From assembly GCA_001704765.1 (NCBI GenBank), contig MBFK01000126.1, forward strand, positions 186,001 to 250,000: DNA of 64,000 bases. Reading direction: 5' to 3'. How positions within the stretch are numbered: position 1 is the first letter of the stretch; the number at the start of each line of letters is the position of its first letter. This DNA comes from Sinorhizobium shofinae (GTDB lineage: Bacteria > Pseudomonadota > Alphaproteobacteria > Rhizobiales > Rhizobiaceae). Below the pieces are notes generated by a model. That model searched no databases. It saw only the letters and a list, made by a program, of their open reading frames with translations, and was not told the DNA's origin. Both the position numbers and the translations under genes were made by a program. Below, one piece after another: positions 25,964-34,138 of this stretch.

Positions 25964-26156
25964 GGGGCCGCTCCCGTTCCCGCTTGCGCCGGATCACCTC
26001 GGCGGCCAGCGCATCGCCGGTTGCCAATGCCTCTTGTTCGGAAAGGCCGTTTTTCAGGAATGCCCGGAGATCGAGACCGTGCCGGGCGAACCAATCGCGG
26101 GCGCCGCGCACGCAAAAGCCGGCGGCCCGCACATCGCTGATCGTGACCCGGCTCAT
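25956..26156 (-). CDS. Small tail-module protein (66 aa)
   Basis: A 66-residue protein reading MSRVTISDVRAAGFCVRGAR, then a helix-rich basic C-terminus. It overlaps both neighbours (4 nt upstream, 8 nt downstream), the pattern of a translated gene in a compact operon. A small gene at this place precedes the tip gene in many related phages. Function unknown. Confidence 0.7.
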   Translation of the reverse strand: MSRVTISDVRAAGFCVRGARDWFARHGLDLRAFLKNGLSEQEALATGDALAAEVIRRKRERERPHG

Positions 26157-26380
26157 GCCGACACCTTTTTGTTTTGGCGGGATTTGTCGCCGTACCAGAG
26201 GACGTTGAGGCCCTTGATCGTGACCGTGCCGAAGACAACCGGGATCGGCCGGCCAGCGTCGGCCGTGGGGTTGTCCATATCCTTGGTTTGGGCGGGCTGG
26301 CTGCGCTTGGGCTTGGGCGCCAGGAGATAGGCGACGACGTTGAAGACAATCGCCAACAACAACGGGATGAACCATGCCAT
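26153..26380 (-). CDS. Phage tail protein with N-terminal helix (75 aa)
   Basis: A 75-residue protein with a hydrophobic N-terminal helix (WFIPLLLAIVFNVVAYLLAP) and a conserved RPIPVVFGTVTIKGLNVLWYGDK segment spanning residues about 44-66, a motif also found near the start of tail-tip hub proteins. It may be a tail assembly factor. Separated by 9 bases from the upstream hub gene. Confidence 0.72.
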   Translation of the reverse strand: MAWFIPLLLAIVFNVVAYLLAPKPKRSQPAQTKDMDNPTADAGRPIPVVFGTVTIKGLNVLWYGDKSRQNKKVSA

Positions 26381-26389
26381 TGCCGGGCC

Positions 26390-27223
26390 TCAATAATAAT
26401 TGTTGCGGAAGCCGATGGGGTTCGTCGTTGGAACCCATGGGCAACCGCCGAAATTGTGGATGTTGGCGAAAAGCTCGGCGCAATCGCTCATTTGGTGATT
26501 GCACCCGAGGCGGGCCGTGATCGTTTCGCCGGCCTCAAGATCACGGAGCAAACCGCCAAGCCTCAGCGTGTTACCGGCCACCGAGAGGATTTTGCGGCGT
26601 TCGGTCCCGCCGGCATCGTTCACCCATTCGACCACGCCCTCGGTGAATCTCGCCGCCGGGAATTCCCCATTCCAGCCGGCGTTGAGTGTGATCGCCGCCC
26701 CGGAAAGGCTGGCCACGGTAGCCGTTACCGAGGATGCCGGCTTGTTGGCCTGGCATTGCGGCCCATAGAGCACATGTGGGCACCCAAGCTGATAATGCCG
26801 GCGCAAGCCCGGCCGGCGCAGAGACGATGAAACCGGCTCGCACGAAACCACGCACTCCTCGCCCTCACGGCCCACCGAAAGCACGCGCCCCGACCAGACG
26901 ACGAGGAATTCCGGCTCCGGGGTGTCGGACAAATGGCCTTGCCGGATGATCAGCGTCACCACTTGCGCGGGCGGATAGACCCGGAACAGTTCCGATAGCT
27001 CCACGTCACGCGGCATGCGAACGGCCAGCGCCGATCTATCCAGCGTGCCCGACGAGGTGACGGAATCGCGCATGATCGGAATCGGCTCGTAGGTGATTCC
27101 GTCGTGCTGTATCGCTTGCTCGGCGTCGGTGTAGGCAAAGCTCGCGGTTTCGCTGTAGGCGAACAAATAGAGCGTGACCGGCGCGCCTTGGTGGCGGCTG
27201 GTTTCGATAGCCGAAAATGTCAT
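26390..27223 (-). CDS. DUF2163 / phage BR0599-family tail hub protein
   Basis: A 277-residue protein with the DUF2163 N-terminal half (VTLYLFAYSETASFAYTDAE, GTLDRSALAVRMPRDVELSE) and the BR0599-type C-terminal half (YQLGCPHVLYGPQCQAN, LGCNHQMSDCAELFANIHNF, NFGGCPWVP). Cysteines 148, 157, 241, 248 and 261 are arranged as in tail hub proteins related to lambda gpL and GTA gp13, which hold an iron-sulfur cluster. So a metal cluster at the tail tip is likely. It overlaps no gene but is spaced by 6-9 bases. Confidence 0.88.
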   Translation of the reverse strand: MTFSAIETSRHQGAPVTLYLFAYSETASFAYTDAEQAIQHDGITYEPIPIMRDSVTSSGTLDRSALAVRMPRDVELSELFRVYPPAQVVTLIIRQGHLSDTPEPEFLVVWSGRVLSVGREGEECVVSCEPVSSSLRRPGLRRHYQLGCPHVLYGPQCQANKPASSVTATVASLSGAAITLNAGWNGEFPAARFTEGVVEWVNDAGGTERRKILSVAGNTLRLGGLLRDLEAGETITARLGCNHQMSDCAELFANIHNFGGCPWVPTTNPIGFRNNYY

Positions 27224-27229
27224 GGGGCA

Positions 27230-28414
27230 TTATTCCGCTGTCAGATTTTCGAGCATTTGCAGCGATAGCCGGGTTTCCGCGACATCCTCGCGGGGCCAAC
27301 TCATCGTCAGGATATCCGAGCCGAACCGCCAAACCGGGAGCCAACTCACCATCGCAATATCGGAAAGGGCGACCGTTTCACCCCATGGGGAGTCGACCGT
27401 GATCTGGCTATTGGCGCCGCCGGATGGATCAATGTCCGTGACCCGCCGCAACAGCCAACCGCCATCGGCCTTTCTGAGCGCGATGGCTCTGAAAACCGGA
27501 TGATTGAGGAACGAGGAAAGCGCCCCGGCCACGATCAGCGTCGAGCCGGCGGCGGTGATCCCGGAAACCGGCATGAAATCCGGTCGCCATGTGGGCATGT
27601 AGAACTCGCCGCGCCGGCCTTTCATGCGGTCGAAGATTTGCCGGATGGCGTCGGATCGCTCGAAATCGCACCCGGTATAATCGGCCTCCCACATGCGGGT
27701 TGCGAAATTGAACGGGAAGAACCGCCGCACCCGGCCGAACCCATAATCAACGTCGGCGGCGCCCTCCTGGGCGATAGTGGTTTCGATCCGCCGCCAGCGG
27801 TTCGGGCGCCGTAAAAACACCTCGCGGGATTGAAACGTGAGCGGCGGCGATCCGGCGGCCTCGGCCGGTTCGCTCCCCGGATCAACCTCGAACGCGACCG
27901 AAACCTCGGCAACGCCGCGCGGCGAAATCAGCGGCGCCTTGATCGATGGTTCGAGGTAGCCGTGCAAAGCCGGGTGCAAGCGGGTGCCGGCCGGCCATGA
28001 TGCGGTCTCGGATTCGGCAAATGTGACCGTCGTTCCGGCGATCCCCGCCACGGTGCGCTCCGCAACCCGCGATCCGTCCACCAGTAGCAAGGCCGCCCCG
28101 GTTGAGATCCACGATGGAACCGGATCAACGACAACCGGTGTTGCCTCGCCGGCCAGCCCGGCCAGCCGCACAAAGCGGACCCTATCCGGGATCGCCAGCA
28201 ATTCCCGCTGCGCTGATGCCATGGAGCGGTCGAATTCGCGGAGGCAATTGCCGGCAACGCCGGTCAGGTATTCCACTCGCTTTCGCGGTGTTTGCCTGAG
28301 TGCCCGGCGCTGTTCCTTGCCAGAGCGGGACGTGATGATTTCCGTTCTGAACTCCCGCGCCACCACATAGGGCTCAAGGCGGATGTTCGGCAGATACGGC
28401 CAGACCGTTGCCAC
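27230..28414 (-). CDS. Putative distal tail protein
   Basis: A 394-residue protein with GKEQRRALRQTPRKRVEYL near the start, a common feature of phage proteins placed between tape measure and hub genes. Later segments (MWEADYTGCDFERSDAIRQI and RGEFYMPTWRPDFMPVSG) fit GTA gp12/distal-tail-like proteins. It probably connects the tail tube to the hub. Confidence 0.72.
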   Translation of the reverse strand: MATVWPYLPNIRLEPYVVAREFRTEIITSRSGKEQRRALRQTPRKRVEYLTGVAGNCLREFDRSMASAQRELLAIPDRVRFVRLAGLAGEATPVVVDPVPSWISTGAALLLVDGSRVAERTVAGIAGTTVTFAESETASWPAGTRLHPALHGYLEPSIKAPLISPRGVAEVSVAFEVDPGSEPAEAAGSPPLTFQSREVFLRRPNRWRRIETTIAQEGAADVDYGFGRVRRFFPFNFATRMWEADYTGCDFERSDAIRQIFDRMKGRRGEFYMPTWRPDFMPVSGITAAGSTLIVAGALSSFLNHPVFRAIALRKADGGWLLRRVTDIDPSGGANSQITVDSPWGETVALSDIAMVSWLPVWRFGSDILTMSWPREDVAETRLSLQMLENLTAE

Positions 28415-28418
28415 GGGT

Positions 28419-31400
28419 TCACCCTTGGATAGCTTGCCGGAATGCGGCGGGTTGCGCCTTGATCACGTTCAGGATGAGCTTTGCGCCCTCGGGCTGAGAA
28501 AGCGCCTCGGACAAGAACGACGCGGAATCAAAGCGGTTGATGACGGTGGTTCGGGCATCAACCGGCGGGGCCATCGCTTGCGCTTGCCGGCCAGTTGCGG
28601 CGGCGCCTATCCGCGGGATGACAAAGCCGCCGTCGGCATAGCCGCGCTTGGCCGCCTTGTGCAGCTGGTCGAGCGCGCCGACGCCAATGCGGTTCGTGGC
28701 TTTCTTGGAGAACACATATTCCCCGCCGTGGACGATCCCCTTCGGCTGATACTTGCCGCCGTAGCCGGTGAAGCCACCGCCGGCAAAACCGAACAGATTG
28801 AACAAGCCGCCGAGCCCGAGAAGGCCGCCGCCCGCATTGCCGGCGCCGAGGAACGACTTGAACATTTGATCCAAGGCCAGATCGAGAAAGCGGTCGGCCA
28901 GTTGCGAAACGGCATCGTAGAGCGCCTCGGTGGCGTCCTTGCCGTGCACCAGATCGGAGATCAGGCCCTTTAAGGCGCCTTGGAAAGCGTAGGAAATCTC
29001 CTCCTGAACCGCTTGCAAATCCTCTTGCGCTTGCCTGACGCGATCAATGGCGGCGGCTTGCGCATCGTAGGCGGCCACCGCTTGGAATCGGGCTTGCGCC
29101 TCGGCCTCCACTTGCGCCCGGAGTTGCGGCGTGATTTCGATCCCTTGCCGTTGCAGTTCGGCCAAGGTTTCGCGGATCACCCGCTCGCGCTCGCGCTCCT
29201 GATTGGTGGCGTTGAGCATCCAGCCCTCAGCGGTGATCGCCGCCGTTTCAGCTTGAAGCGCCGCCATCGTTTCGCGGATCGTTTCGAGGTTCTTGTTTCG
29301 AAGCTCGAATTCTTTGGAAAGGCTTTCCGATCCGGCGCCGGGGACTCGGCGGTAGCCGAGCACATCGGCCGCGCTGAAAGTTTTCTCGCTAACCTTGTCG
29401 CCCTGATTGCCGCCGAGCACGCGAATGCCGCCGCCCTCGGCCGCGCCCATGTAGAACCCGACATGGCCTTGCACATTGCCCCGGCCGCGCTTGAGGATAA
29501 CCAGATCGCCCGGCTGCGGTTCTTGGGTGGCCGTGCCGTAATCAAGGAACGACCGGGCCATGAGCGAGCCCGAGCCCGGCAAACCGTTGGCGGCCAGGAC
29601 GGCGTTAACGAAGGCCGCGCACCACGCGGTCATCTTCGGATCAACGTTCATGTTGGCCGCTTTGAAGAAATCCCGCAATGAATCGCGCTGGCCGGGCGCG
29701 TGTTCGCTGAACCCTTGGAACTTCTGCGCCGTATCGATCAGTGCCTTACGGGCATCATCGAGCGCCCCGGCGGCTTCCTTGCTTTTGCGCTCGGCCGCCT
29801 CTTGCGCCACTTTCTTTTCGACGGTGGCCCGCGCCGACGCCGCCGCCTCGGCCTCGGTGATCGACTCGCCCGCCTTTTCCGCATCTTTCAAGAGCTTTTC
29901 GGTTAGGGCGGCGATCTCCTTTTCCTTCTGGGATCGGAGTTCCAGCGCTTGCTGTTCGGCCAGCCATGCGGCGGAACGCTTTTGCCGGTTCGATTCCGCC
30001 GCCTCTTGTGCGGACTCGCGCGGAATCATCTTGGTCACGTCGGTTTGGCCGAGCGTGGCCATTTCCTCGCGAGCTTCCTTGATCGCTTGGCCAATGCCGA
30101 TCAGCTTGTCCAGAAGCGGGTTTAGCCGGTTGGCGAGGCCCTCAAAGCTGACATCATCCTTGGCAAGCCAGTTTAGCGCCTCTTGCGCCTTCACCCCGCC
30201 ATCGGCGGTTCCATCCAGCGAATCCCGGAGCGTTTCGAGCGCCTTAACTTGCGCCTTGAACCCCGGATCATTCCCATACTGGTCGCGAACTTCGTTCAGG
30301 CGATCCAAGGCGCTTTGCGCGGCCTCGCGCACGTCGGCGGCGGCGGCCTTGTATTCGTCGATATCGCCCTTGACCTGTTGCCCGAGGCGGAATGTTTCGG
30401 TCTCGACAAACTTCTTGCCGCTTTCGGCAACCGCCTCGCTAGCGCCCTCGGCGGCGCCCTTGACCCGTTTCAACGCCTCCGCATAGCGATCAGCCTTTTG
30501 CGCCGCTGTTTCGGAATTTTCCGCCGCTTCGGCCGCGCTGGTGGCGAAATACACCGCCGCACCAGCGGCAACCCCGATTGCGGCGCCCAAGGGCCCGGCG
30601 GCGGCGCCGAACGCGCCAAGCAAGCTTCCCCCGGCGGCGGCGGCCCGCGCCGTCCTGATCGCGCTGGCAAATTTCAGGATCGCGCTTCCGCCTTCTAGGA
30701 GGCTGGACACCATCCGGGTTATCGAACGGCCGAGCAGCCCGGCCGCAAGGATCGATGCGAAGGCAATGGCCTTGTCGGCCGTGGAGTCGAAATTGTCGGC
30801 CAGCGACTCCAGCCCCTTGATCAGCCGTTGCGAGGCGCCGAGCCCTTCGTCGGTCTGGCCAATGTATTTCGTGAAAGCGTTCTCGATCTTGACGAAGGCT
30901 TGGCCGAACGTGGTTGACGCCTGTTGCGCTTGTGCGGCCAGCCCGCTCGATCCTTTCAAGAACGCGTTGAAGAAATCTTGGGAGGAAACCTTGCCGTCAA
31001 TGACCAGCTCGCGGAGTTTCGAAACCGAACCGCCGGCCGTGTCCAGCCCATCGGCAACCGCCTGTAGGATCGGCCGGGCGCCCTCGTTGATCGAATTAAA
31101 TTCCTCGGCCCGCACCACGGCGCCGCCAAGGGCTTGGCTGAGTTGCAGCAACGCTCCGCTGGCCGAGGCCGCATCGGTGCCCGCCACCTTCAAGGCATCG
31201 CCGACGCCCTTGGTGAACCGGAAAAGGTCTTGCTGGTTGGCGCCGAGTTCCTTGGCCGATTGCGACAGGCGCGAGAACAGTGTGACGGTCGATCCAAGAT
31301 CGGTGCCCGCCCCTTGGGCGATATCGTAAAGGCGGTCCAGCGTGGCGGCCATCTGATTGGCCGGGATGCCGGAAACCTTCAACTGATTGCCGGCCCGCTT

Positions 31401-31646
31401 CCAAGCGTCCGCGTATTTGATCACCTCGGCAACACTCAGCGCCCCGGCAACACTGGCCAGCGGCGCGGCCATGCCCCGGCCGAACCCCGCGCCGATGTTG
31501 CTAATGTTGCGGTTCATCGCCTTGACGCGGCGTTCGATGGCACTCATTTCGCGGTTGGTTACACCGCGCGCGCGGGCCATCTCGCGCTCATAGCTTTTCA
31601 CATCGGCGCTCAGTTGAACGACGAGGCGCTCAAGATCGGTGGCCAC
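28419..31646 (-). CDS. Tape measure protein with embedded amidase-like domain
   Basis: A 1075-residue protein setting tail length. The N-terminus (about 1-330) has the tape-measure domain, with YADAWKRAGNQLKVSGIPAN and GAGTDLGSTVTLFSRLSQSA. A central coiled-coil follows, with Ala-rich hydrophobic segments about 340-400. At about 640-770 there is a CHAP/NlpC-like fold (TIGR02594 type): DPKMTAWCAAFVNAVLAANG with a catalytic-type Cys near 674 and QPGDLVILKRGRGNVQGHVG with a His. The C-terminus is helical, then GGGFTGYGGKYQPKGIVHGG, a common tape-measure end. The enzyme domain would open peptidoglycan during DNA entry. Confidence 0.9.
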   Translation of the reverse strand: MATDLERLVVQLSADVKSYEREMARARGVTNREMSAIERRVKAMNRNISNIGAGFGRGMAAPLASVAGALSVAEVIKYADAWKRAGNQLKVSGIPANQMAATLDRLYDIAQGAGTDLGSTVTLFSRLSQSAKELGANQQDLFRFTKGVGDALKVAGTDAASASGALLQLSQALGGAVVRAEEFNSINEGARPILQAVADGLDTAGGSVSKLRELVIDGKVSSQDFFNAFLKGSSGLAAQAQQASTTFGQAFVKIENAFTKYIGQTDEGLGASQRLIKGLESLADNFDSTADKAIAFASILAAGLLGRSITRMVSSLLEGGSAILKFASAIRTARAAAAGGSLLGAFGAAAGPLGAAIGVAAGAAVYFATSAAEAAENSETAAQKADRYAEALKRVKGAAEGASEAVAESGKKFVETETFRLGQQVKGDIDEYKAAAADVREAAQSALDRLNEVRDQYGNDPGFKAQVKALETLRDSLDGTADGGVKAQEALNWLAKDDVSFEGLANRLNPLLDKLIGIGQAIKEAREEMATLGQTDVTKMIPRESAQEAAESNRQKRSAAWLAEQQALELRSQKEKEIAALTEKLLKDAEKAGESITEAEAAASARATVEKKVAQEAAERKSKEAAGALDDARKALIDTAQKFQGFSEHAPGQRDSLRDFFKAANMNVDPKMTAWCAAFVNAVLAANGLPGSGSLMARSFLDYGTATQEPQPGDLVILKRGRGNVQGHVGFYMGAAEGGGIRVLGGNQGDKVSEKTFSAADVLGYRRVPGAGSESLSKEFELRNKNLETIRETMAALQAETAAITAEGWMLNATNQERERERVIRETLAELQRQGIEITPQLRAQVEAEAQARFQAVAAYDAQAAAIDRVRQAQEDLQAVQEEISYAFQGALKGLISDLVHGKDATEALYDAVSQLADRFLDLALDQMFKSFLGAGNAGGGLLGLGGLFNLFGFAGGGFTGYGGKYQPKGIVHGGEYVFSKKATNRIGVGALDQLHKAAKRGYADGGFVIPRIGAAATGRQAQAMAPPVDARTTVINRFDSASFLSEALSQPEGAKLILNVIKAQPAAFRQAIQG

Positions 31647-31655
31647 GTGGGTTCC

Positions 31656-31907
31656 TCAATGTACGGTGTCAGATTGCAACCATTGCCAAAGGTCATTGGC
31701 CTCGGCGGGGGACAGTTCGTTGCCGGCGTTGGGATCGTTCGCCCTTGCGTATCCCTCGAAAACTTCCCCGATTTGCCAGAGGCTCATGCGATCCACCTCG
31801 GCCGGGGAAAAGCCTATGGCGGCGGCGGCGCCGTAGATGTGTCCGACGCGGAATTTTCCGTTAGGGAGGCTGTCAATTCGTTCGCTGTTTCGGCCGCGAA
31901 GTTTTTT
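31656..31907 (-). CDS. Tail assembly chaperone C-terminal domain, made by -1 frameshift
   Basis: The frame from the slippery site to a TGA at 31656 is open and encodes LRGRNSERIDSLPNGKFRV, then GHIYGAAAAIGFSPAEVDRM and WQIGEVFEGYARANDP, ending LSPAEANDLWQWLQSDTVH. This is a GTA/phage tail assembly chaperone C-terminal domain. It lies in the -1 frame relative to the 143-residue protein starting at 32245, so ribosomes that shift would make a fusion of about 195 residues, equivalent to lambda gpGT. An independent start (ATG near 31788) cannot be excluded. Confidence 0.8.
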   Translation of the reverse strand, partial: KKLRGRNSERIDSLPNGKFRVGHIYGAAAAIGFSPAEVDRMSLWQIGEVFEGYARANDPNAGNELSPAEANDLWQWLQSDTVH

Positions 31908-32245
31908 TTTAAGGCGTCCTCATCGGGCGCGCCGAACAGCCCGGCCATAAGGATGGCGTGGGCATATTTGACATTCTCCATCGGCGGCCGGCTCTCGACA
32001 TATTGCCGGGTGAGTTTCAGCGCCTTGGCGGGTTCAAGCCCGCCGCCGATCAGGCCGAGGCGGATGATGTGGGAAACATCCTCCATGTGCCATGAATCAT
32101 TCGGAACCCGCCCCTCCATCCGATCAAGGATGAACGGCGGGCCGAATCCCGTGGCCTCTTGGAGCTTGACCAGTTCGCCCCATGCGAGGCGAAACACGTA
32201 ATCATCGTCAGCCCAAGCCAGTGTTATCGATGCATCGCGGCTCAT
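31814..32245 (-). CDS. Tail assembly chaperone (GTA gp10-like), zero-frame product
   Basis: A 143-residue protein of the gene-transfer-agent tail chaperone family: MSRDASITLAWADDDYVFRL, LVKLQEATGFGPPFILDRME and MEDVSHIIRLGLIGGGLEPA are typical. It is equivalent to lambda gpG. The zero frame ends with a low-complexity tail DTSTAPPPP shortly after a slippery A-run. The ATG overlaps the tail tube stop by 4 nt. With the frameshift product it prevents tape measure aggregation during tail assembly. Confidence 0.88.
   Translation of the reverse strand: MSRDASITLAWADDDYVFRLAWGELVKLQEATGFGPPFILDRMEGRVPNDSWHMEDVSHIIRLGLIGGGLEPAKALKLTRQYVESRPPMENVKYAHAILMAGLFGAPDEDALKKNFAAETANELTASLTENSASDTSTAPPPP
31901..31912 (-). 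promoter_or_regulatory. Slippery site for programmed -1 frameshifting
   Basis: On the coding (minus) strand the codons are TTA AAA AAA AAC, containing the heptamer A AAA AAC in the correct zero-frame phase. The -1 frame from here is open across the conserved C-terminal domain. This matches the known frameshift arrangement in siphophage tail chaperones. Confidence 0.85.
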
Positions 32246-32691
32246 GGTGCTGTCGCGGCCGAAGTCCTGATCAGCGGCCCGTCGCTTTGCATTTCGACGT
32301 TGGCTTGGATGCGCCCGCCTTGTTCAGCGTTCAGCGTGAGCGAGGACAGATGCATTTTGCCGGTATAGGTCCATGTCGTGGTGGGCATCTCGATTTCCAC
32401 CTTCACACTGACCGAATCCGTGTCCTCGTAGGCATCCATCCAAGAGTCGGCGGATTCCTGAGCCATCACGCCTTCGCCCGTGATCGATGCCGTGAGGCTT
32501 TCCACATCCCGGCCAACCCATGCCGGCGCGTCGGGATCGTCGCAATCCGGGAGGTTGATGTCGCTCAGGTTTTTGGAAAGCGCCAACGATTTCGAGGTGA
32601 AACCGCACGGTGCGGCGAAGACTTCCGGTTCCGCCCCGTTGCCGAGAAGAACCCGGAATTTGCCAAACTTGGCGGTGGTAGGTGCAGCCAT
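32242..32691 (-). CDS. Major tail (tube) protein
   Basis: A 149-residue protein with tail-tube features: SLALSKNLSDINLPDCDDPD, PAWVGRDVESLTASITGEGV, WMDAYEDTDSVSVKVEIEMP and TTTWTYTGKMHLSSLTLNAE. It polymerises into the tube through which DNA passes. Length is near the family average. A GC-rich hairpin lies in its leader. Confidence 0.87.
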   Translation of the reverse strand: MAAPTTAKFGKFRVLLGNGAEPEVFAAPCGFTSKSLALSKNLSDINLPDCDDPDAPAWVGRDVESLTASITGEGVMAQESADSWMDAYEDTDSVSVKVEIEMPTTTWTYTGKMHLSSLTLNAEQGGRIQANVEMQSDGPLIRTSAATAP

Positions 32692-32725
32692 TGTGGTGTC
32701 CTTTCAAAGCATGGCGGCGGGAGCA

Positions 32726-32743
32726 CCCCGCCGGGCGGCGGGG
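32726..32743 (-). terminator. GC-rich hairpin before the tail tube gene
   Basis: CCCCGCC (32726-32732), a 4-base loop, and GGCGGGG (32737-32743) form a perfect 7-bp stem in the transcript upstream of the tail tube gene. No U-tract follows, so it may protect or pause RNA rather than terminate it. Confidence 0.4.
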
Positions 32744-32778
32744 ATCGGTGGATTTCTTGAGTCGGGTTTTGATCGGCC

Positions 32779-33207
32779 CTAAGCGGCCTCGATGAATGCC
32801 GCGAACGTCATGGCGGCGTGCGATGTGAGGCCATCGGGATCGCGGAAGAACCGGGTTTGCCGGTGCTCCAATTGCGCCAGCGCATTAACCGGCAGCGCAA
32901 ATTCGTAATCGTGGAGGGCGATCCGCACGGCATCAGCCAGCCGCCGCACCTCGGGAAAGCCGGGCGCCCGCGACCAGCAATCGATTTGAAAGCTGATTTC
33001 GAAGCCGGTTATGCACTCGGCGTCGTCGCTGTTTTCATCGCTTGGGCCGAGGGACACATACGGCCAGGCTGCACCCGTGGCGGCGGTTCGTTGGGCCTCC
33101 GATGGCACGGTGTCGTAAATCCGGGCGCCGGCAATGGCGATTGTGGCCGGATCGGCCTTTAGGCGCGTGACCACCGCCACTTGCAATTCGTAGCTCGGTG
33201 ATGTCAT
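32779..33207 (-). CDS. DUF3168 tail completion protein
   Basis: A 142-residue protein matching DUF3168 (gp17-like): LQVAVVTRLKADPATIAIAG, RIYDTVPSEAQ, WPYVSLGPSDE, SFQIDCWSRAPGFPEVRRLA and HRQTRFFRDPDGLTSHAAMT. It caps the tail tube at its head-proximal end. The ATG overlaps the gp10-like stop by 4 nt. Confidence 0.87.
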   Translation of the reverse strand: MTSPSYELQVAVVTRLKADPATIAIAGARIYDTVPSEAQRTAATGAAWPYVSLGPSDENSDDAECITGFEISFQIDCWSRAPGFPEVRRLADAVRIALHDYEFALPVNALAQLEHRQTRFFRDPDGLTSHAAMTFAAFIEAA

Positions 33208-33623
33208 CCGGTGGCCGCTTTCCTTGCCGCCTTGCGGGTGGCCGCCCGTATGCGGTTCTTGGCGCCTTTGCGGTGGGCGCGATACGAGACGAAAAAGAAC
33301 GGGTTTGCCGGGGTGGTAGCCGTGCCGAATTCTTGCCAGCGGGCATAGAATGCCTCGGCGTTGCCGGCATAGATCGTCAACGTCAGATCGGCGGCGATCC
33401 GGGATTTTGCTTGCGCCACGATCCCGGCGCCCTTGGGCGCCTTGCCCCACGTCCAGCCGATGCTGTCGCGGAGCGCCCCGGAATCCTTCGCGGCAAGGCT
33501 TTTCATGGTGGCGACCATATCCTCGGCCGCCCGTTCCATGGCCGCCCGGATTTCAGCCTTCGATGCGGCCGCCACGCGGGCCAACTTGCGATCAAGGCGG
33601 GCGAGCCCGAGAATTTTGGTCAT
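33204..33623 (-). CDS. HK97 gp10-like tail protein
   Basis: A 139-residue protein: LARLDRKLARVAAASKAEIR, DMVATMKSLAAKDSGALRDS and FYARWQEFGTATTPANPFFF followed by a basic tail. The DSGALRDS and FGT..xPAxPFFF segments are hallmarks of the HK97 gp10 family of head-tail joining proteins. It overlaps both neighbours by 4 nt. Confidence 0.88.
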   Translation of the reverse strand: MTKILGLARLDRKLARVAAASKAEIRAAMERAAEDMVATMKSLAAKDSGALRDSIGWTWGKAPKGAGIVAQAKSRIAADLTLTIYAGNAEAFYARWQEFGTATTPANPFFFVSYRAHRKGAKNRIRAATRKAARKAATG

Positions 33624-33970
33624 GGCGCCCGGCCCGATTCCACGATCAGGTAAACCCATTTCGGGTCGGTTTCGGTGTCCACCGCGTCGATTGCATAGGC
33701 GGTGCCCTCGCGCACATCCCGCATTTGCCAATCGGTGGTGATCTGGCGCGTTAGCGTCGATGACCGGAGATACACCCCGAGGATTTGCCGGCCTTGAAGG
33801 CGGGCGGCCATCACGGCCTCCGATCCGCCGCGATGATTGAACGCAGCCCGATCCCGGAACTGTTCGGCGAATGGCCCGGAAACGGTGTTGCCGGCGCCGT
33901 CGTCAATCACGGTGCGCGTGTCGAAGGCGACAAGGTGCACCAGATCGCCGGCTTTAGGTGTCCGCGCCAT
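33620..33970 (-). CDS. Head-tail adaptor (head closure) protein
   Basis: A 116-residue SPP1 gp16-like head closure protein: MARTPKAGDLVHLVAFDTRT, TVSGPFAEQFRDRAAFNHRG and QGRQILGVYLRSSTLTRQIT with a conserved WQMRDVREGTAYAIDAVDTE-type end. It closes the connector after DNA packaging. Its ATG lies 17 bases inside the preceding small gene. Confidence 0.82.
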   Translation of the reverse strand: MARTPKAGDLVHLVAFDTRTVIDDGAGNTVSGPFAEQFRDRAAFNHRGGSEAVMAARLQGRQILGVYLRSSTLTRQITTDWQMRDVREGTAYAIDAVDTETDPKWVYLIVESGRAP

Positions 33971-34136
33971 CGGGCTTTCCAGCCTTGGCCGGTTCCACAT
34001 GAACAGCCGCGCCAGCGCGCACCGCATCCTCGGCGCAACTGGCTTTCACGGTCCCGGTGAATCCCGCCTTGTAAGCGATTGTCGATTGCGCCGTGGGCTT
34101 CCAATCGAAATCGCGGGTGAAACGAACTCTTGCCAT
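33954..34136 (-). CDS. Small protein between connector genes (60 aa)
   Basis: A 60-residue protein starting MARVRFTRDFDWKPTAQSTI and rich in Ala/Lys/Gly, with a single Cys. It resembles small phage proteins encoded between gp6-like and adaptor genes, where a DF-W-P start and YKAG segment recur. A TTG six bases upstream is an alternative start. Function unknown. Confidence 0.65.
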   Translation of the reverse strand: MARVRFTRDFDWKPTAQSTIAYKAGFTGTVKASCAEDAVRAGAAVHVEPAKAGKPDGADT

Positions 34137-34138
34137 GA

